The notes under the pieces were generated by a model. It was not told the DNA's origin, made no database searches, and saw only the letters and a list, made by a program, of their open reading frames with translations. The translations under genes were made by a program, and so were the position numbers. Shown here in pieces: positions 50,308 to 58,780 of a DNA stretch of 64,000 nt; positions within the stretch are counted from its first letter, which is position 1, and the number at the start of each line of letters is the position of its first letter. Location of the stretch: positions 124,001 through 188,000 of the forward strand of contig NZ_JAPHAV010000006.1 in the NCBI RefSeq assembly GCF_026241335.1. The letters are read 5' to 3'. This stretch comes from Ochrobactrum chromiisoli. Lineage in GTDB: Bacteria; Pseudomonadota; Alphaproteobacteria; Rhizobiales; Rhizobiaceae.

Positions 50308-50982
50308 TTAGAGGCCAGCCATATAAGACTTAACCGAGCTGCAATATTTTGCAGAGGTCGGGTTCATGCGCTTGGCGCCATGACCGGCATTATACTTGAG
50401 GATCGTACCGCACGTCGTGCCGCCGCCAAGCTTCTGTGCCTGAGCGAGATATTTCATACCATACTGGATATTGGTCGATGGCTCATAAAGCCCCTTGGCA
50501 GAGCCGGAATAACCCAAGCTGCGCGCCGTGGAGAGTTTAATCTGCATGAGGCCGATCTCGCCAGCCTTGCCACGAACATTTGGCTGAAAATTGCTTTCAT
50601 GACGCACAACGGCATGCGCAAGCGAGGACGGCACACCATAGGTCGCAGCATAACGATTGATAATCTGGGAATAAGGCTTGCCGGACTTCTCTAAAGACTG
50701 TGAAGCCGTACCGTCTGCCTTGGAGCGCTTCGCGCCTTTAGCATTCGGCGCAGAACGCCTGGTAACCACGGAAGCCTTTTTGGCTGTCTGTCTTGGCTCT
50801 GCATTCGCGGAGCGCGATTTATTTTCTGCCTTATTGGCTTCAGCCATCTTGTTCTGTGCCCGAGCCTTCAGCAGGTCCGTCAGATTGGTTGGCTCATTAA
50901 GCGGAGCACTCATCGCAGAATTAAGACCAAAAGAACTCACGGCGCCAATAAGGGCGCATACAACAACAAATTTTACTTTCAT
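50308..50982 (-). CDS. Lytic transglycosylase, SLT domain
   Basis: Cleaves the MurNAc-GlcNAc bond of peptidoglycan with anhydro ring formation; secreted to the periplasm. The 224-residue protein has a signal peptide (VVVCALIGAVSSFGLNSAMSA), a basic, Ala/Lys/Ser-rich linker (about 30-100) and a C-terminal SLT domain with the catalytic glutamate E129 in VVRHESNFQPNV, followed by GKAGEIGLMQIKLSTARSLGY and the ALAAYNAG equivalent ILKYNAGHG. An analogous domain is common in type IV secretion transglycosylases, but no secretion genes are nearby. Confidence 0.92.
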   Translation of the reverse strand: MKVKFVVVCALIGAVSSFGLNSAMSAPLNEPTNLTDLLKARAQNKMAEANKAENKSRSANAEPRQTAKKASVVTRRSAPNAKGAKRSKADGTASQSLEKSGKPYSQIINRYAATYGVPSSLAHAVVRHESNFQPNVRGKAGEIGLMQIKLSTARSLGYSGSAKGLYEPSTNIQYGMKYLAQAQKLGGGTTCGTILKYNAGHGAKRMNPTSAKYCSSVKSYMAGL

Positions 50983-51315
50983 GACCTACCGTCTTGGATT
51001 GCTTATGGGCATTGCTGGTCTTGGGGGCAGCAGTGCCGTTTATTTATGATCCCGCTCACAAACTCTTGCCCGCTTATCAAAACTGGGCCCGCTCGTCACA
51101 GCCGGGAATGGCAGCTCATTTGACGGGCAAATGCAGCCGAAGATTGGTTCGGGAAGTAAAATAGTCTTACAGGTTGTAATAAACCCTGTCACAATCCGTG
51201 ATGCGCGCAGCAGTAGAAAACCACCACTACCCAAAGATGCATTCGCTCTAGTTTAATGAAATTGTTACAGAAATATGAAACTTAACCTGTGCCATAAGAG
51301 AACAGATCAAAGCTC
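50983..51315. other. Intergenic region, no gene seen
   Basis: No plausible coding frame or recognisable RNA was found between the transglycosylase start and the amidase stop; it should contain the transglycosylase promoter. Confidence 0.5.
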
Positions 51316-52122
51316 TTAAGCGGTAACGTTTTGCAATGAAAAAATCAGCCTATAGAGGGTGTCGATCGTGGATACATCGGCCACGCCGTCCACATTCTGT
51401 GTTCGAAAACGTCGTTGAAACGCCTTAATCACGGTCTCAGTAGCCTCATCAAACACACCATTGATCTCAATTTTGTAACCATACAGCGCTAGCATGGATT
51501 GCAAAGCCTCGACGGGTTGCCCCTGCTCGCCACGCGCGAGAAAACGTCCGCCACGAATGGCTGTCGGTTCAATGTGATGGGCTAGCCCTGCTTCATGCAG
51601 GCGCTTCCATGGAAAATTGTGGCCAGGATCTGTCTTGCGTTCTGGCGCTATATCTGAGTGCGCGAGAACATGCTCGGGGCGAATGCCATAACGCTCGCAG
51701 ATGCTTCGGCAAAGCTCAATGACGGCTTCAATCTGGCGATCGGCGAAGGGCGGGTAGTTTTCTAACTCACCCGGATTGACGATCTCAATGCCGATCGAAG
51801 CCGAATTAATGTCGGTTTCGCCTTTCCAGAAACTTTTCCCTGCATGCCATGCGCGCGCCTTTTCAGAAACCATCTGCACTACGCGGCCATCCTCGTGGAC
51901 AAGGTAATGGGCCGAGACTTCCCTCTCGGGCGACTTGAGAATATCAAGCGCCTCCTGAGCGGTCGCGAGGCCGGTATAATGCAGGATAAGATAGGTCGGC
52001 GTCTTGCCATCCTTGCGGATACCAAAATTCGGCGATGCATCGACAGTCGCGGCTGGATAGTCGGGCTTTTCCAAAGCGAGTGCCGTCAGGAGTTCTTCTT
52101 CTGATGTATCTGGGCTGCTCAT
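51316..52122 (-). CDS. N-acetylmuramoyl-L-alanine amidase (AmiD type)
   Basis: A zinc amidase that removes the stem peptide from muropeptides or murein. The 268-residue protein has an Amidase_2 domain with zinc ligands consistent with H48 (LILHYT), H155 (AHSDIAP) and D165 (KTDPGHNF), and a C-terminal peptidoglycan-binding domain (ARGEQGQPVEALQSMLALYGYKI). No signal peptide is evident, so recycling of internalised muropeptides in the cytoplasm (as for AmpD) is possible; the PGBD argues for the periplasm. Its ATG overlaps the stop of the DjlA-like gene. Confidence 0.9.
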   Translation of the reverse strand: MSSPDTSEEELLTALALEKPDYPAATVDASPNFGIRKDGKTPTYLILHYTGLATAQEALDILKSPEREVSAHYLVHEDGRVVQMVSEKARAWHAGKSFWKGETDINSASIGIEIVNPGELENYPPFADRQIEAVIELCRSICERYGIRPEHVLAHSDIAPERKTDPGHNFPWKRLHEAGLAHHIEPTAIRGGRFLARGEQGQPVEALQSMLALYGYKIEINGVFDEATETVIKAFQRRFRTQNVDGVADVSTIDTLYRLIFSLQNVTA

Positions 52123-52829
52123 GCGGCTTCCAACTGTTTTTCTACGCTTGCCCAGGCTGCATTGATGGCAGCAAGGCGTGTATTTGCAATCTTGATGAAT
52201 TCAAGCGGAAGACCTTCCGCAACAAGCCGGTCAGGATGATGCTCTTTGACCAATGAACGATACCGCTTGCGCGCATCCTCAAACGAAACACCCCGCACCA
52301 GACCCAGTATGGCGTAGGGGTCGCCCTCGCCTTGGTTGACATGGCGCAGAGCAATACGCTCGAAACCTTCCTCATCAAAGCCGAATATCTCGGCAACACT
52401 TGAGAGGAACGCCATTTCTTTCTCATGCACATAACCGTCGGCCGTTGCGATATGGAACAGACCGTCGAGAATGTCTTCCAGCAAATGACAATTATCATCG
52501 CCTGCACGGCAAAGGCCAGCAAGCTGACGCGCGTAGCTCTCATAGCCTGCAACGTCCTGCTGTGCGAGATTATAGAGCCGGACCACATGAGCATGCTCTT
52601 CGGGTGGAACAGAAAAAATATTCTGGAATGCCCGAAACTCGTCCTGGGTAACAACGCCATCAGCTTTCGCCATTTTGGCTGCAAGAGCGATCATCGCGAT
52701 GGAAAAAGCAACACGCCTGCGCGTATCTGCATCCCCTTCAAAAACCGTTCGCACAGCCTCAATCACGCTTGAAATAGCGTTCAGCGTTAAGGAAGTGACA
52801 AACTCACCGATGCGGCCCCAGATCGACAT
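52119..52829 (-). CDS. DjlA-like TerB/J-domain co-chaperone
   Basis: A 236-residue protein with a TerB-like helical domain (VAFSIAMIALAAKMAKADGVVTQDEFRAF to LFHIATADGYVHEKEMAFLSSVAEIFG) and a C-terminal J domain carrying HPD (SLVKEHHPDRLVAEG), so it should stimulate a DnaK ATPase. The order TerB then J domain is as in DjlA. A short N-terminal segment has weak hydrophobicity, but a clear membrane helix is not seen, unlike E. coli DjlA. It is translationally coupled to the amidase (ATGA), suggesting a shared regulation, not a proven function. Confidence 0.88.
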   Translation of the reverse strand: MSIWGRIGEFVTSLTLNAISSVIEAVRTVFEGDADTRRRVAFSIAMIALAAKMAKADGVVTQDEFRAFQNIFSVPPEEHAHVVRLYNLAQQDVAGYESYARQLAGLCRAGDDNCHLLEDILDGLFHIATADGYVHEKEMAFLSSVAEIFGFDEEGFERIALRHVNQGEGDPYAILGLVRGVSFEDARKRYRSLVKEHHPDRLVAEGLPLEFIKIANTRLAAINAAWASVEKQLEAA

Positions 52830-52927
52830 GAATCGTTTCTATAGAATTCCGTAATGACTGGAAACAACAACCCGTTGCAAAACAGAAAAAACAATGAACT
52901 GGAAGAATATAGGCTTGGCAGCGCCGA

Positions 52928-53362
52928 TTATTGCGCTGCCTGACGAGACTCAAACGACCGCTGAGCTGCGCTCGCTGCCGCTTCACCTGCGGCCTGCGCC
53001 TGTTGTTCGCTCTGGCCAACAGCCTTGGCTGCCGCTTCCGCATTCGCGCGCGCCCGGTCAATAGCGGCTTTCTGCTCTTCCGGCGTCATAACGCCGGAAT
53101 TATCCTGCAAAGCCTTTAACAAGTTCGGGCCATCCTGCTCTGGCGCAGGTGCAGACGTTGTTTGCTCTTCCTGAGAAGGAACGGCAGCCTGCTCATCCTC
53201 CCCTTTGCCGCAAGCGGCAAGGGCAACCAGAACAATAGCGGAAATCAAAAACAAAAAATGGCGGCTCATAACAAAAGACATAACCGAAGAAAGCCGGCGT
53301 TTGAACATGGAAAACGCAGTTATACTGTCTTTATTATCAACCGCTGCGGAATTATCCATCAT
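52928..53362 (-). CDS. Putative lipoprotein, unknown function (144 residues)
   Basis: A lipoprotein signal is seen (LFLISAIVLVALAAC, C51), followed by an Ala/Glu/Gln-rich, probably helical and disordered chain, with no recognised domain. The start at 53362 is supported by AGGAG five bases before ATG; it gives an unusually long, charged n-region of about 32 residues. A start at 53269 (MSRHFLFL) would give a normal signal peptide but has no ribosome site. Its role is unknown; it sits in a stretch rich in cell-wall enzymes. Confidence 0.7.
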   Translation of the reverse strand: MMDNSAAVDNKDSITAFSMFKRRLSSVMSFVMSRHFLFLISAIVLVALAACGKGEDEQAAVPSQEEQTTSAPAPEQDGPNLLKALQDNSGVMTPEEQKAAIDRARANAEAAAKAVGQSEQQAQAAGEAAASAAQRSFESRQAAQ

Positions 53363-53456
53363 CTTCGCTCCTTACGGGGCGAATGGCGGCCCGCCAACCG
53401 GACCGCCATTCACTTATCAGCAAACAAAGCTGACGCAATATCAACTGAACTGCCCC

Positions 53457-53693
53457 TTAATTTGCAGGCGGCGTGCCGGTCGTACCTGGCGTTGCCGGCG
53501 CAGGAGCAGGTGTCGAAGGTGGGGTCGCCGGTGGGGTCGCAGGTGGAGTCATTGTGTCATTGTTAGCAGGCGCAGCTGGCGCTTCAGGCGAAGGCGATGC
53601 CGGTGCCTTGCTGGCATCGTTGGAATTGTCGCTGCATGCTGCAAGCCCCAAAAACGATACGGCAGCAACCGAAGCAATTAAAAACTTCTTCAT
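53457..53693 (-). CDS. Small Pro/Thr/Ala-rich lipoprotein (78 residues)
   Basis: Begins MKKFLIASVAAVSFLGLAAC with lipobox LAAC (C20), followed by a Pro/Ser/Ala/Thr-rich tail that includes the near-repeats PPATPPATPPSTPAPAPATP. AAGGA stands before the start. It has no recognised domain, and the composition suggests an extended, flexible outer-membrane or periplasmic tether. It is adjacent to and on the same strand as the putative lipoprotein at 52928-53362, but there is no evidence of co-transcription. Confidence 0.72.
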   Translation of the reverse strand: MKKFLIASVAAVSFLGLAACSDNSNDASKAPASPSPEAPAAPANNDTMTPPATPPATPPSTPAPAPATPGTTGTPPAN

Positions 53694-54157
53694 GATGGCT
53701 ATCCTTCCCTAAAAAACAGCGTTGTGGGGACTGATCCAACGCGCATTGTTACTCGTGCCTGACCGGTTAACGGCCAATCACCCTATTAAGACATCGTCAC
53801 ATCACTTTTTCGTCCCCGGTGATGCTTGGCGACGCTCTCAACATCACAGGACAAAACGGCGAGTATGCGGAAAGGTTCTCTCAATTAGTCTTACTACTGG
53901 TAACAAACCGCCATAATAACAAAGTGGTAACCATATTTTTCCGTCGCGTGCCGATAACCCGAAAGGGTTCAACTTGAGCAGAAACACCGCAGCGGCCTCT
54001 CGGGGCGCGCTTTTAAAATAAGGGAACGGGAATTTCCCCCTCTCAATCGCCGCAACACAATCTATTTCCCGCAAGTTTTTGCGAGCATAACTGATGACGT
54101 TGATACACGGATCGCGTAACCGTTGTTAAAATTGATTCGCGACACCGGGATCCCTGT
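53694..54157. other. Intergenic region of 464 bp, no gene seen
   Basis: It separates the divergent small lipoprotein and GH25 genes. Two short near-repeats (CTGGTAACAAAC and GTGGTAACCATA, about 53895-53935) and a GGTTAACGG sequence at 53764 are visible; none is assigned. The promoters of both genes should lie here. Confidence 0.5.
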
Positions 54158-54991
54158 ATGAACCGTATGGCCAACCGCAGCATTCTAGCCCTTGGCATGT
54201 TACTTCTGGCCGGCTGCACCACAGTCGACTACGATTTTGCCGATGTTAAAAAATCCGGCAGTTCGATGCAGCAAATGGCGCGCCCCACAGGTTCCATAAA
54301 CGCGCCACGTTTTGATGATCGCAAGCCATTTGAATGGACTGGGCGCACTCCGTGGCATTATCCGATCCACGGTACGGATGTTTCCAAATATCAGGTCGAT
54401 GTCGACTGGAATGCGGTGCGGCGCAGCGGCATTTCCTTTGCCTTTATCAAGGCAACAGAAGGTGGTGATCGCCTCGATGATCGTTTTGCTGAACACTGGA
54501 ACGGCGCAAAACAGGCTGGCATTCCACGCAGTGCCTATCACTTCTATTATTTCTGCCGTCCAGCCATCGAACAGGCCCGTTGGTACATTCAGAATGTTCC
54601 GCGCGATCCCAACGCCTTACCCCCTGTCCTCGACATGGAATGGAATGCGCATTCCCCCACCTGTAAGCTGAGGCCGAACGAAGCCATCGTGCGCAAGGAA
54701 ATGAAGATTTTCCTCAATGCCGTTGAAAAACATTACGGTAAGCGTCCCATCATCTACACGACCGTCGATTTCTTTGATGAGAATAATCTCAATCAGCTGC
54801 ACGGTTATCCATTCTGGCTGCGCTCAACTGCGGGCCATCCAACGGAAAAATATGGGCCGCATCCGTGGACCTTCTGGCAATATACCGGCACCGGCACCAT
54901 TCCGGGTATCAAGGGTGATGCAGATATCAACGTGTTTGCGGGCAGCGCCAGCGCCTGGAAAAAGTGGCTGGAAAGCAACAAGGTCCGTTAA
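54158..54991 (+). CDS. Glycoside hydrolase family 25 muramidase, lipoprotein
   Basis: A lysozyme-type enzyme hydrolysing the beta-1,4 MurNAc-GlcNAc bond. The 277-residue protein has a lipobox LLAGC (C20) and a GH25 domain from about residue 70: GTD74VSKYQ, SFAFIKATEGGDRLDDRF, AYHFYYFC and PPVLD159ME161WN with the conserved catalytic acidic pair, then WTFWQYTGTGTIPGI and D-I-N near the end. Anchored by its lipid in the outer or inner membrane, it is probably an envelope remodelling enzyme. GH25 enzymes are better known from phages and Gram-positives, so this version is notable. The start is 54158 or 54167. Confidence 0.9.
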   Translation: MNRMANRSILALGMLLLAGCTTVDYDFADVKKSGSSMQQMARPTGSINAPRFDDRKPFEWTGRTPWHYPIHGTDVSKYQVDVDWNAVRRSGISFAFIKATEGGDRLDDRFAEHWNGAKQAGIPRSAYHFYYFCRPAIEQARWYIQNVPRDPNALPPVLDMEWNAHSPTCKLRPNEAIVRKEMKIFLNAVEKHYGKRPIIYTTVDFFDENNLNQLHGYPFWLRSTAGHPTEKYGPHPWTFWQYTGTGTIPGIKGDADINVFAGSASAWKKWLESNKVR

Positions 54992-55052
54992 CTCGGCATC
55001 AAATGAGAGCGCATACTAAGTTTCGCTTCATTTCCATGACGTGATGAGGCAC

Positions 55053-55144
55053 TAGAGCGGCGTGCGTTCGGTTGGACGCACAAAGGACGTTCTACATTAT
55101 TGAGTTTAAGCGTAGAGCTTTCCAAAAACGATTTCGATTTTTGG
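55053..55144. repeat. Intergenic repeat element with nested inverted repeats
   Basis: TAGAGCG (55053-55059)/CGTTCTA (55088-55094) enclose a perfect GTGCGT/ACGCAC stem (55062-55067, 55076-55081); a second stem CCAAAAA/TTTTTGG lies at 55122-55144. It is similar in kind to intergenic repeats of Brucella relatives. Confidence 0.6.
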
Positions 55145-55209
55145 GCCGATGCTTTAGATTTTGGAAATAAATGGGGAAGTTCTTTCTCTTTTAATTGTGA
55201 GTTCTCTCG

Positions 55210-56433
55210 ATGAAACTTATCGCTTCAGTGATGGCTGCCGCTTTACTGGCATCAACTGCAATTTCGCCTGCGCTCGCCTCTCCGGGTCCAGATGCTGCAA
55301 CCAATGCGGCCAATCTGCCTAAGCCGGAATGCGAGATCGATTATGGTCAGTGGATGGATAATCTGACCAAGGAAGCGCGCGCAGCAGGCGTGGGTGAAAA
55401 GGGCATTGCCGAACTGCACAAGGCCTCCCTTGAACAGAAAGTTCTCGACCGTGACCGCAAACAGACGGTCTTCAACCTGACATTCACCGAATTCTCGAAG
55501 CGCCTGATTTCTGAAGCGCGCCTGAAGAACGGCCAGAATAACCTCGTCAAATATGCCGATGTTTTCAAGAAGGTCGAAGACACGTATGGCGTGCCGGGTC
55601 CGGTGCTTGCAGCCTTCTGGGGGCTCGAAACCGATTATGGTGCCATTCAGGGCGATTTCGATACGCTGAACGCGCTTGTGACACTTTCTTACGATTGCCG
55701 CCGCCCGGAACTCTTTCGTCCGCAGCTGATCGCCCTTCTCAAGCTTTTCGACACCGGCGTTGTCGATGCGGCGACAACAGGCGCATGGGCCGGTGAAATC
55801 GGCATGATGCAGCTTCTGCCGAAGGATTATCTTGAACGCGGCGTCGACGGTGACGGCGATGGCAAGGTCGATCTCAAGAACAGCGTTCCTGACGCGATGA
55901 TGACCGCTGGCCGGATGATTTCCGAACTCGGCTGGAAGCGTGGCGAGCCTTGGCTCGAAGAAGTACGCATCACCAAAGATCTGCCATGGGAAGAATCCAT
56001 CCGCACCAATCGCAAGCCGCATTCATGGTGGGCAGAACAAGGTGTAGTCGGGCTTAATGGACCGCTTGGCCCTGATGATGGCAATGCATCGCTGTTGCTG
56101 CCACTGGGCCGCAAGGGACCTGCCTTCCTGTCTTATGCAAACTTCGATGTTTTTGTGGAATGGAACAAGTCGATCGTTTATGCGACGACCGCTGCTTATT
56201 TCGCCACCCGCCTTGCAGGTGCGCCAGCCTTCAATCCCGGCAACCCCGATCAGGGCCTGACGCAGGACCAGATGAAGGAACTCCAGACCAAGCTTCAGGC
56301 GCGTGGCTATGATATGGGCAAGATTGATGGCGTCTTCGGTGTGTTAACCCGCGATGCGGTCCGTACCGAGCAATTGCGTCTTGGAATGCCTGCCGATTCC
56401 TGGCCAACACCTGAACTGCTCGAAAAGCTTTAA
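55210..56433 (+). CDS. Lytic murein transglycosylase, MltB family
   Basis: A soluble lytic transglycosylase of the MltB_2 type. The 407-residue protein has a signal peptide (LIASVMAAALLASTAISPALA), the catalytic domain with E in FWGLETDYGAIQGDF, GEIGMMQLLPKDYLERGVDGDGDGKVDLKN, and a C-terminal peptidoglycan-binding domain (MKELQTKLQARGYDMGKIDGVFG). No lipobox is present, so it is periplasmic. A terminator follows at 56448. It is one of four wall-cleaving enzymes in this 6-kb region. Confidence 0.94.
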   Translation: MKLIASVMAAALLASTAISPALASPGPDAATNAANLPKPECEIDYGQWMDNLTKEARAAGVGEKGIAELHKASLEQKVLDRDRKQTVFNLTFTEFSKRLISEARLKNGQNNLVKYADVFKKVEDTYGVPGPVLAAFWGLETDYGAIQGDFDTLNALVTLSYDCRRPELFRPQLIALLKLFDTGVVDAATTGAWAGEIGMMQLLPKDYLERGVDGDGDGKVDLKNSVPDAMMTAGRMISELGWKRGEPWLEEVRITKDLPWEESIRTNRKPHSWWAEQGVVGLNGPLGPDDGNASLLLPLGRKGPAFLSYANFDVFVEWNKSIVYATTAAYFATRLAGAPAFNPGNPDQGLTQDQMKELQTKLQARGYDMGKIDGVFGVLTRDAVRTEQLRLGMPADSWPTPELLEKL

Positions 56434-56447
56434 TTTCAGAATAAATC

Positions 56448-56474
56448 AAAGGCGCGGACAATCTCCGCGCCTTT
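56448..56474 (+). terminator. Terminator of the MltB-type gene
   Basis: AAAGGCGCGGA (56448-56458), 5-nt loop, TCCGCGCCTTT (56464-56474), then CAACTTTTG. It starts 14 bp after the stop. Confidence 0.8.
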
Positions 56475-56500
56475 CAACTTTTGCAATCACGCTGGTCGCC

Positions 56501-57436
56501 ATGCTCTCAACCCTGATCGTTGTCCTGCCCGTGTTTGCCCTGATTTTCTCAGGTTGGCTGGCGTTCAGGCTAAAAATATTAGGCCCACATGCAATTGCAG
56601 AACTCAACCGCTTCGTCGTCTATCTCGCACTGCCCGCCCTGCTTTTCGACATCATGGCCAATACGCATGGCGGCGATTTGTGGCAACCGGGCTTCATCGG
56701 CGCTTTTCTGCTTGGCAGCGCCGTGGCCTTTGCCCTGCCCTTCATCATCCGCCTGCGCGGTAAACAGCCGCTTGCAGACAGCGCCATCGATGGCCTTAAC
56801 GCCGCCTATCCCAATACAGGCTATATGGGCATTCCGCTATCGATGATTGCATTTGGTTCAGGCGTTCTCGCTGCGACCACAATCACCATCATCATCACCG
56901 TTTGCGTGACCTTCGCTTTTGCCATTGTCCTGATCGAAATAGGCCTGCAAACCGAGAAGAAGCCGCTTCATCTTGCTCGGAAGGTTACGCACTCGCTGAT
57001 CCGCAATCCGTTGCTCGTCGCACCGTTCCTCGGAATGCTGGTGCCTGTAACCGGCTTTGCCATTCCCGCACCTGCTGAAACATTTCTGAAGATGTTAGGC
57101 GGCGCTGCCTCTCCATGCGCACTTGTTGCACTCGGGCTTTTCCTTGCCCAGCCGCGAAAGATTGAGCGCGAAAGCATCAATGCCATCGCTTTTCTTGTTT
57201 CGGTCAAGCTGGTGGTCATGCCGCTCGCCACATGGCTGCTTGCTGTTTATGCGTTTCAACTGCCATCACATCTGGCACAGAGTGTGACCTTGCTGGCAGC
57301 CCTGCCCGCTGGCACCGGTCCCTTCATGCTGGCCGAACATTATCGTCGTGAGGCCGCAATTACGTCGAATGTCATTCTCTATTCGACAACGATTTCGGTC
57401 GTGACTCTGTCCGTTTTCCTTGCCTTTATCAGCTAA
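56501..57436 (+). CDS. AEC (auxin efflux carrier) family transporter
   Basis: A membrane permease of the AEC family, whose bacterial members transport organic acids, such as malonate or malate. I chose the start MLSTLIVVLPVFALIFSGWLAFR, which begins at helix 1; upstream frame sequence overlaps the previous gene. It has about ten membrane helices in 311 residues, with the family's PNTGYMGIPL and GGAASPCALVALGLFL segments. The substrate cannot be inferred and no operon partner is present. Confidence 0.88.
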   Translation: MLSTLIVVLPVFALIFSGWLAFRLKILGPHAIAELNRFVVYLALPALLFDIMANTHGGDLWQPGFIGAFLLGSAVAFALPFIIRLRGKQPLADSAIDGLNAAYPNTGYMGIPLSMIAFGSGVLAATTITIIITVCVTFAFAIVLIEIGLQTEKKPLHLARKVTHSLIRNPLLVAPFLGMLVPVTGFAIPAPAETFLKMLGGAASPCALVALGLFLAQPRKIERESINAIAFLVSVKLVVMPLATWLLAVYAFQLPSHLAQSVTLLAALPAGTGPFMLAEHYRREAAITSNVILYSTTISVVTLSVFLAFIS

Positions 57437-57681
57437 AACATACCCGACACTGGGTCAAAGCCACCTCCAAAATTGGCGGTTTCGTGGCATTTTCATGAAA
57501 TGTGAACAAACTTTTACAGTTAAAAATTTCAATGACTTAGGTGGTAAACAGAAGGTTTTTTCCACGATCACCACATATTGCAGTGAGAAATGTTCTTTTG
57601 TTTAAGGCCTTTTGCGCTTAGATTCAGGATCTCTACCAGCGCGCATTCGACCTCGTCGGATGCATAAAAGGAGACAGACCA

Positions 57682-57768
57682 ATGGGACTCACGCGATCTT
57701 TGAATGTCCTCATGATCTGTGCAGCATTTGCATTTGTTGCAGCGTTGATAGCAGGCGTCATTCCCTGA
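57682..57768 (+). CDS. Small membrane peptide of 28 residues
   Basis: Start ATG at 57682 with AAAGGAG eight bases upstream, stop TGA at 57766-57768. The peptide MGLTRSLNVLMICAAFAFVAALIAGVIP is a short polar start followed by one hydrophobic helix, so it should sit in the membrane. The ribosome site and terminator (57836) suggest it is real and separately transcribed. No function or family is known to me. Confidence 0.6.
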   Translation: MGLTRSLNVLMICAAFAFVAALIAGVIP

Positions 57769-57835
57769 TTAGGAATAGCCTAAGCCATTAGAAGACCTTG
57801 GTTTTGAGGATAAATCAATTCTTCTCATCTGAAAG

Positions 57836-57862
57836 AAAAGCCCGGTTTTAAACCGGGCTTTT
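57836..57862. terminator. Bidirectional terminator between the small peptide and metF
   Basis: AAAAGCCCGGTT and AACCGGGCTTTT form a 12-bp stem with a 3-nt loop; T-runs exist on both strands. It serves the plus-strand peptide and the minus-strand metF. Confidence 0.88.
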
Positions 57863-57868
57863 CACGTT

Positions 57869-58780
57869 TCAGGCCACTTGCAATGAAGTTTCTGTTTTAG
57901 GCCGAATGCCAATCATGTGGCAGATGGCATAAGGAAGATCAGCCCTGTTCATCGTGTAGAAATGGAAATCCTGCACGCCACGCTCGATCAGATCCATCAC
58001 CTGTTCGGCAGCAATGGCGGCTGCAACAAGCTGGTGCGTCTGCGCATCGTTTTCCAGACCATCGAAGCGCTCCGCCAGCCATGTCGGAATATGCGTTGCA
58101 GAACGTGCACAAAAATTGCGAACCTGCTTGAAATTATGCACGGGCAGAACACCCGGAACAATCGGAATATAGATGCCCGCACGGCGCACGCGTTCGACAT
58201 AACGCTCATAAAGATCATTATCGAAGAAGAACTGCGTGATGGCGCGCGTTGCGCCATTGTCGACCTTACGCTTGAGCATATCGATATCTGTGGCGAAATC
58301 CGGGCTTTCGGGATGCTTTTCCGGATAGGCCGAAACCGAAATATCGAAATCGGCAAGCTTGCGTAAACCGCCAACCAGCTCGGCGCCATTCTGATAGCCG
58401 CCCGGTGTGGGAACATATTTCTCACCAATACCGGCAGCCGGATCGCCACGCAACGCTACAAAGCGATTAACACCAAGTTCTGCGAATTCCTGCGCAACAC
58501 GATCAACCTCCTCGCGGGTCGCATCCACACAGGTGAGATGGGCCGCAGGCTTGATATCCGTCTCTTTCAGAATGCGCGCAACCGTGCGGATCGTGCGCTC
58601 CCGCGTCGACCCGCCCGCACCGTAAGTCACGGAGACAAATTCCGGCTTGAGCGGCGCAAGCCGCGTTACCGTTTCCCACAGGCGCTGTTCCATTTCTTCC
58701 GACTTGGGCGGAAAGAATTCAAACGATACCCGTGTGGTCTGGCCGATGTCAGATCGGCGTGAAAGACCGTAAAAGCCCAT
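57869..58780 (-). CDS. metF: Methylenetetrahydrofolate reductase
   Basis: Reduces 5,10-methylene-THF to 5-methyl-THF for methionine synthesis, an FAD enzyme. The chosen start MGFYGLSRRSDIGQ overlaps the stop of the upstream regulator (TAATG), giving about 303 residues; a longer frame would run into it. Visible: VSFEFFPPKS, VSVTYGAGGSTRERT, AHLTCVDATREEVD, VALRGDP and AITQFFFDNDLYERYV. It is translationally coupled to the ArsR-methyltransferase gene, whose product probably represses both. Confidence 0.95.
   Translation of the reverse strand: MGFYGLSRRSDIGQTTRVSFEFFPPKSEEMEQRLWETVTRLAPLKPEFVSVTYGAGGSTRERTIRTVARILKETDIKPAAHLTCVDATREEVDRVAQEFAELGVNRFVALRGDPAAGIGEKYVPTPGGYQNGAELVGGLRKLADFDISVSAYPEKHPESPDFATDIDMLKRKVDNGATRAITQFFFDNDLYERYVERVRRAGIYIPIVPGVLPVHNFKQVRNFCARSATHIPTWLAERFDGLENDAQTHQLVAAAIAAEQVMDLIERGVQDFHFYTMNRADLPYAICHMIGIRPKTETSLQVA

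Noticed and set aside
53465-53570. Short repeated GGTGGGGTCGCCGG-like units considered as a CRISPR or minisatellite
   Set aside because: They are codon repeats of the Pro/Thr-rich lipoprotein; units are contiguous, too short and lack spacers.
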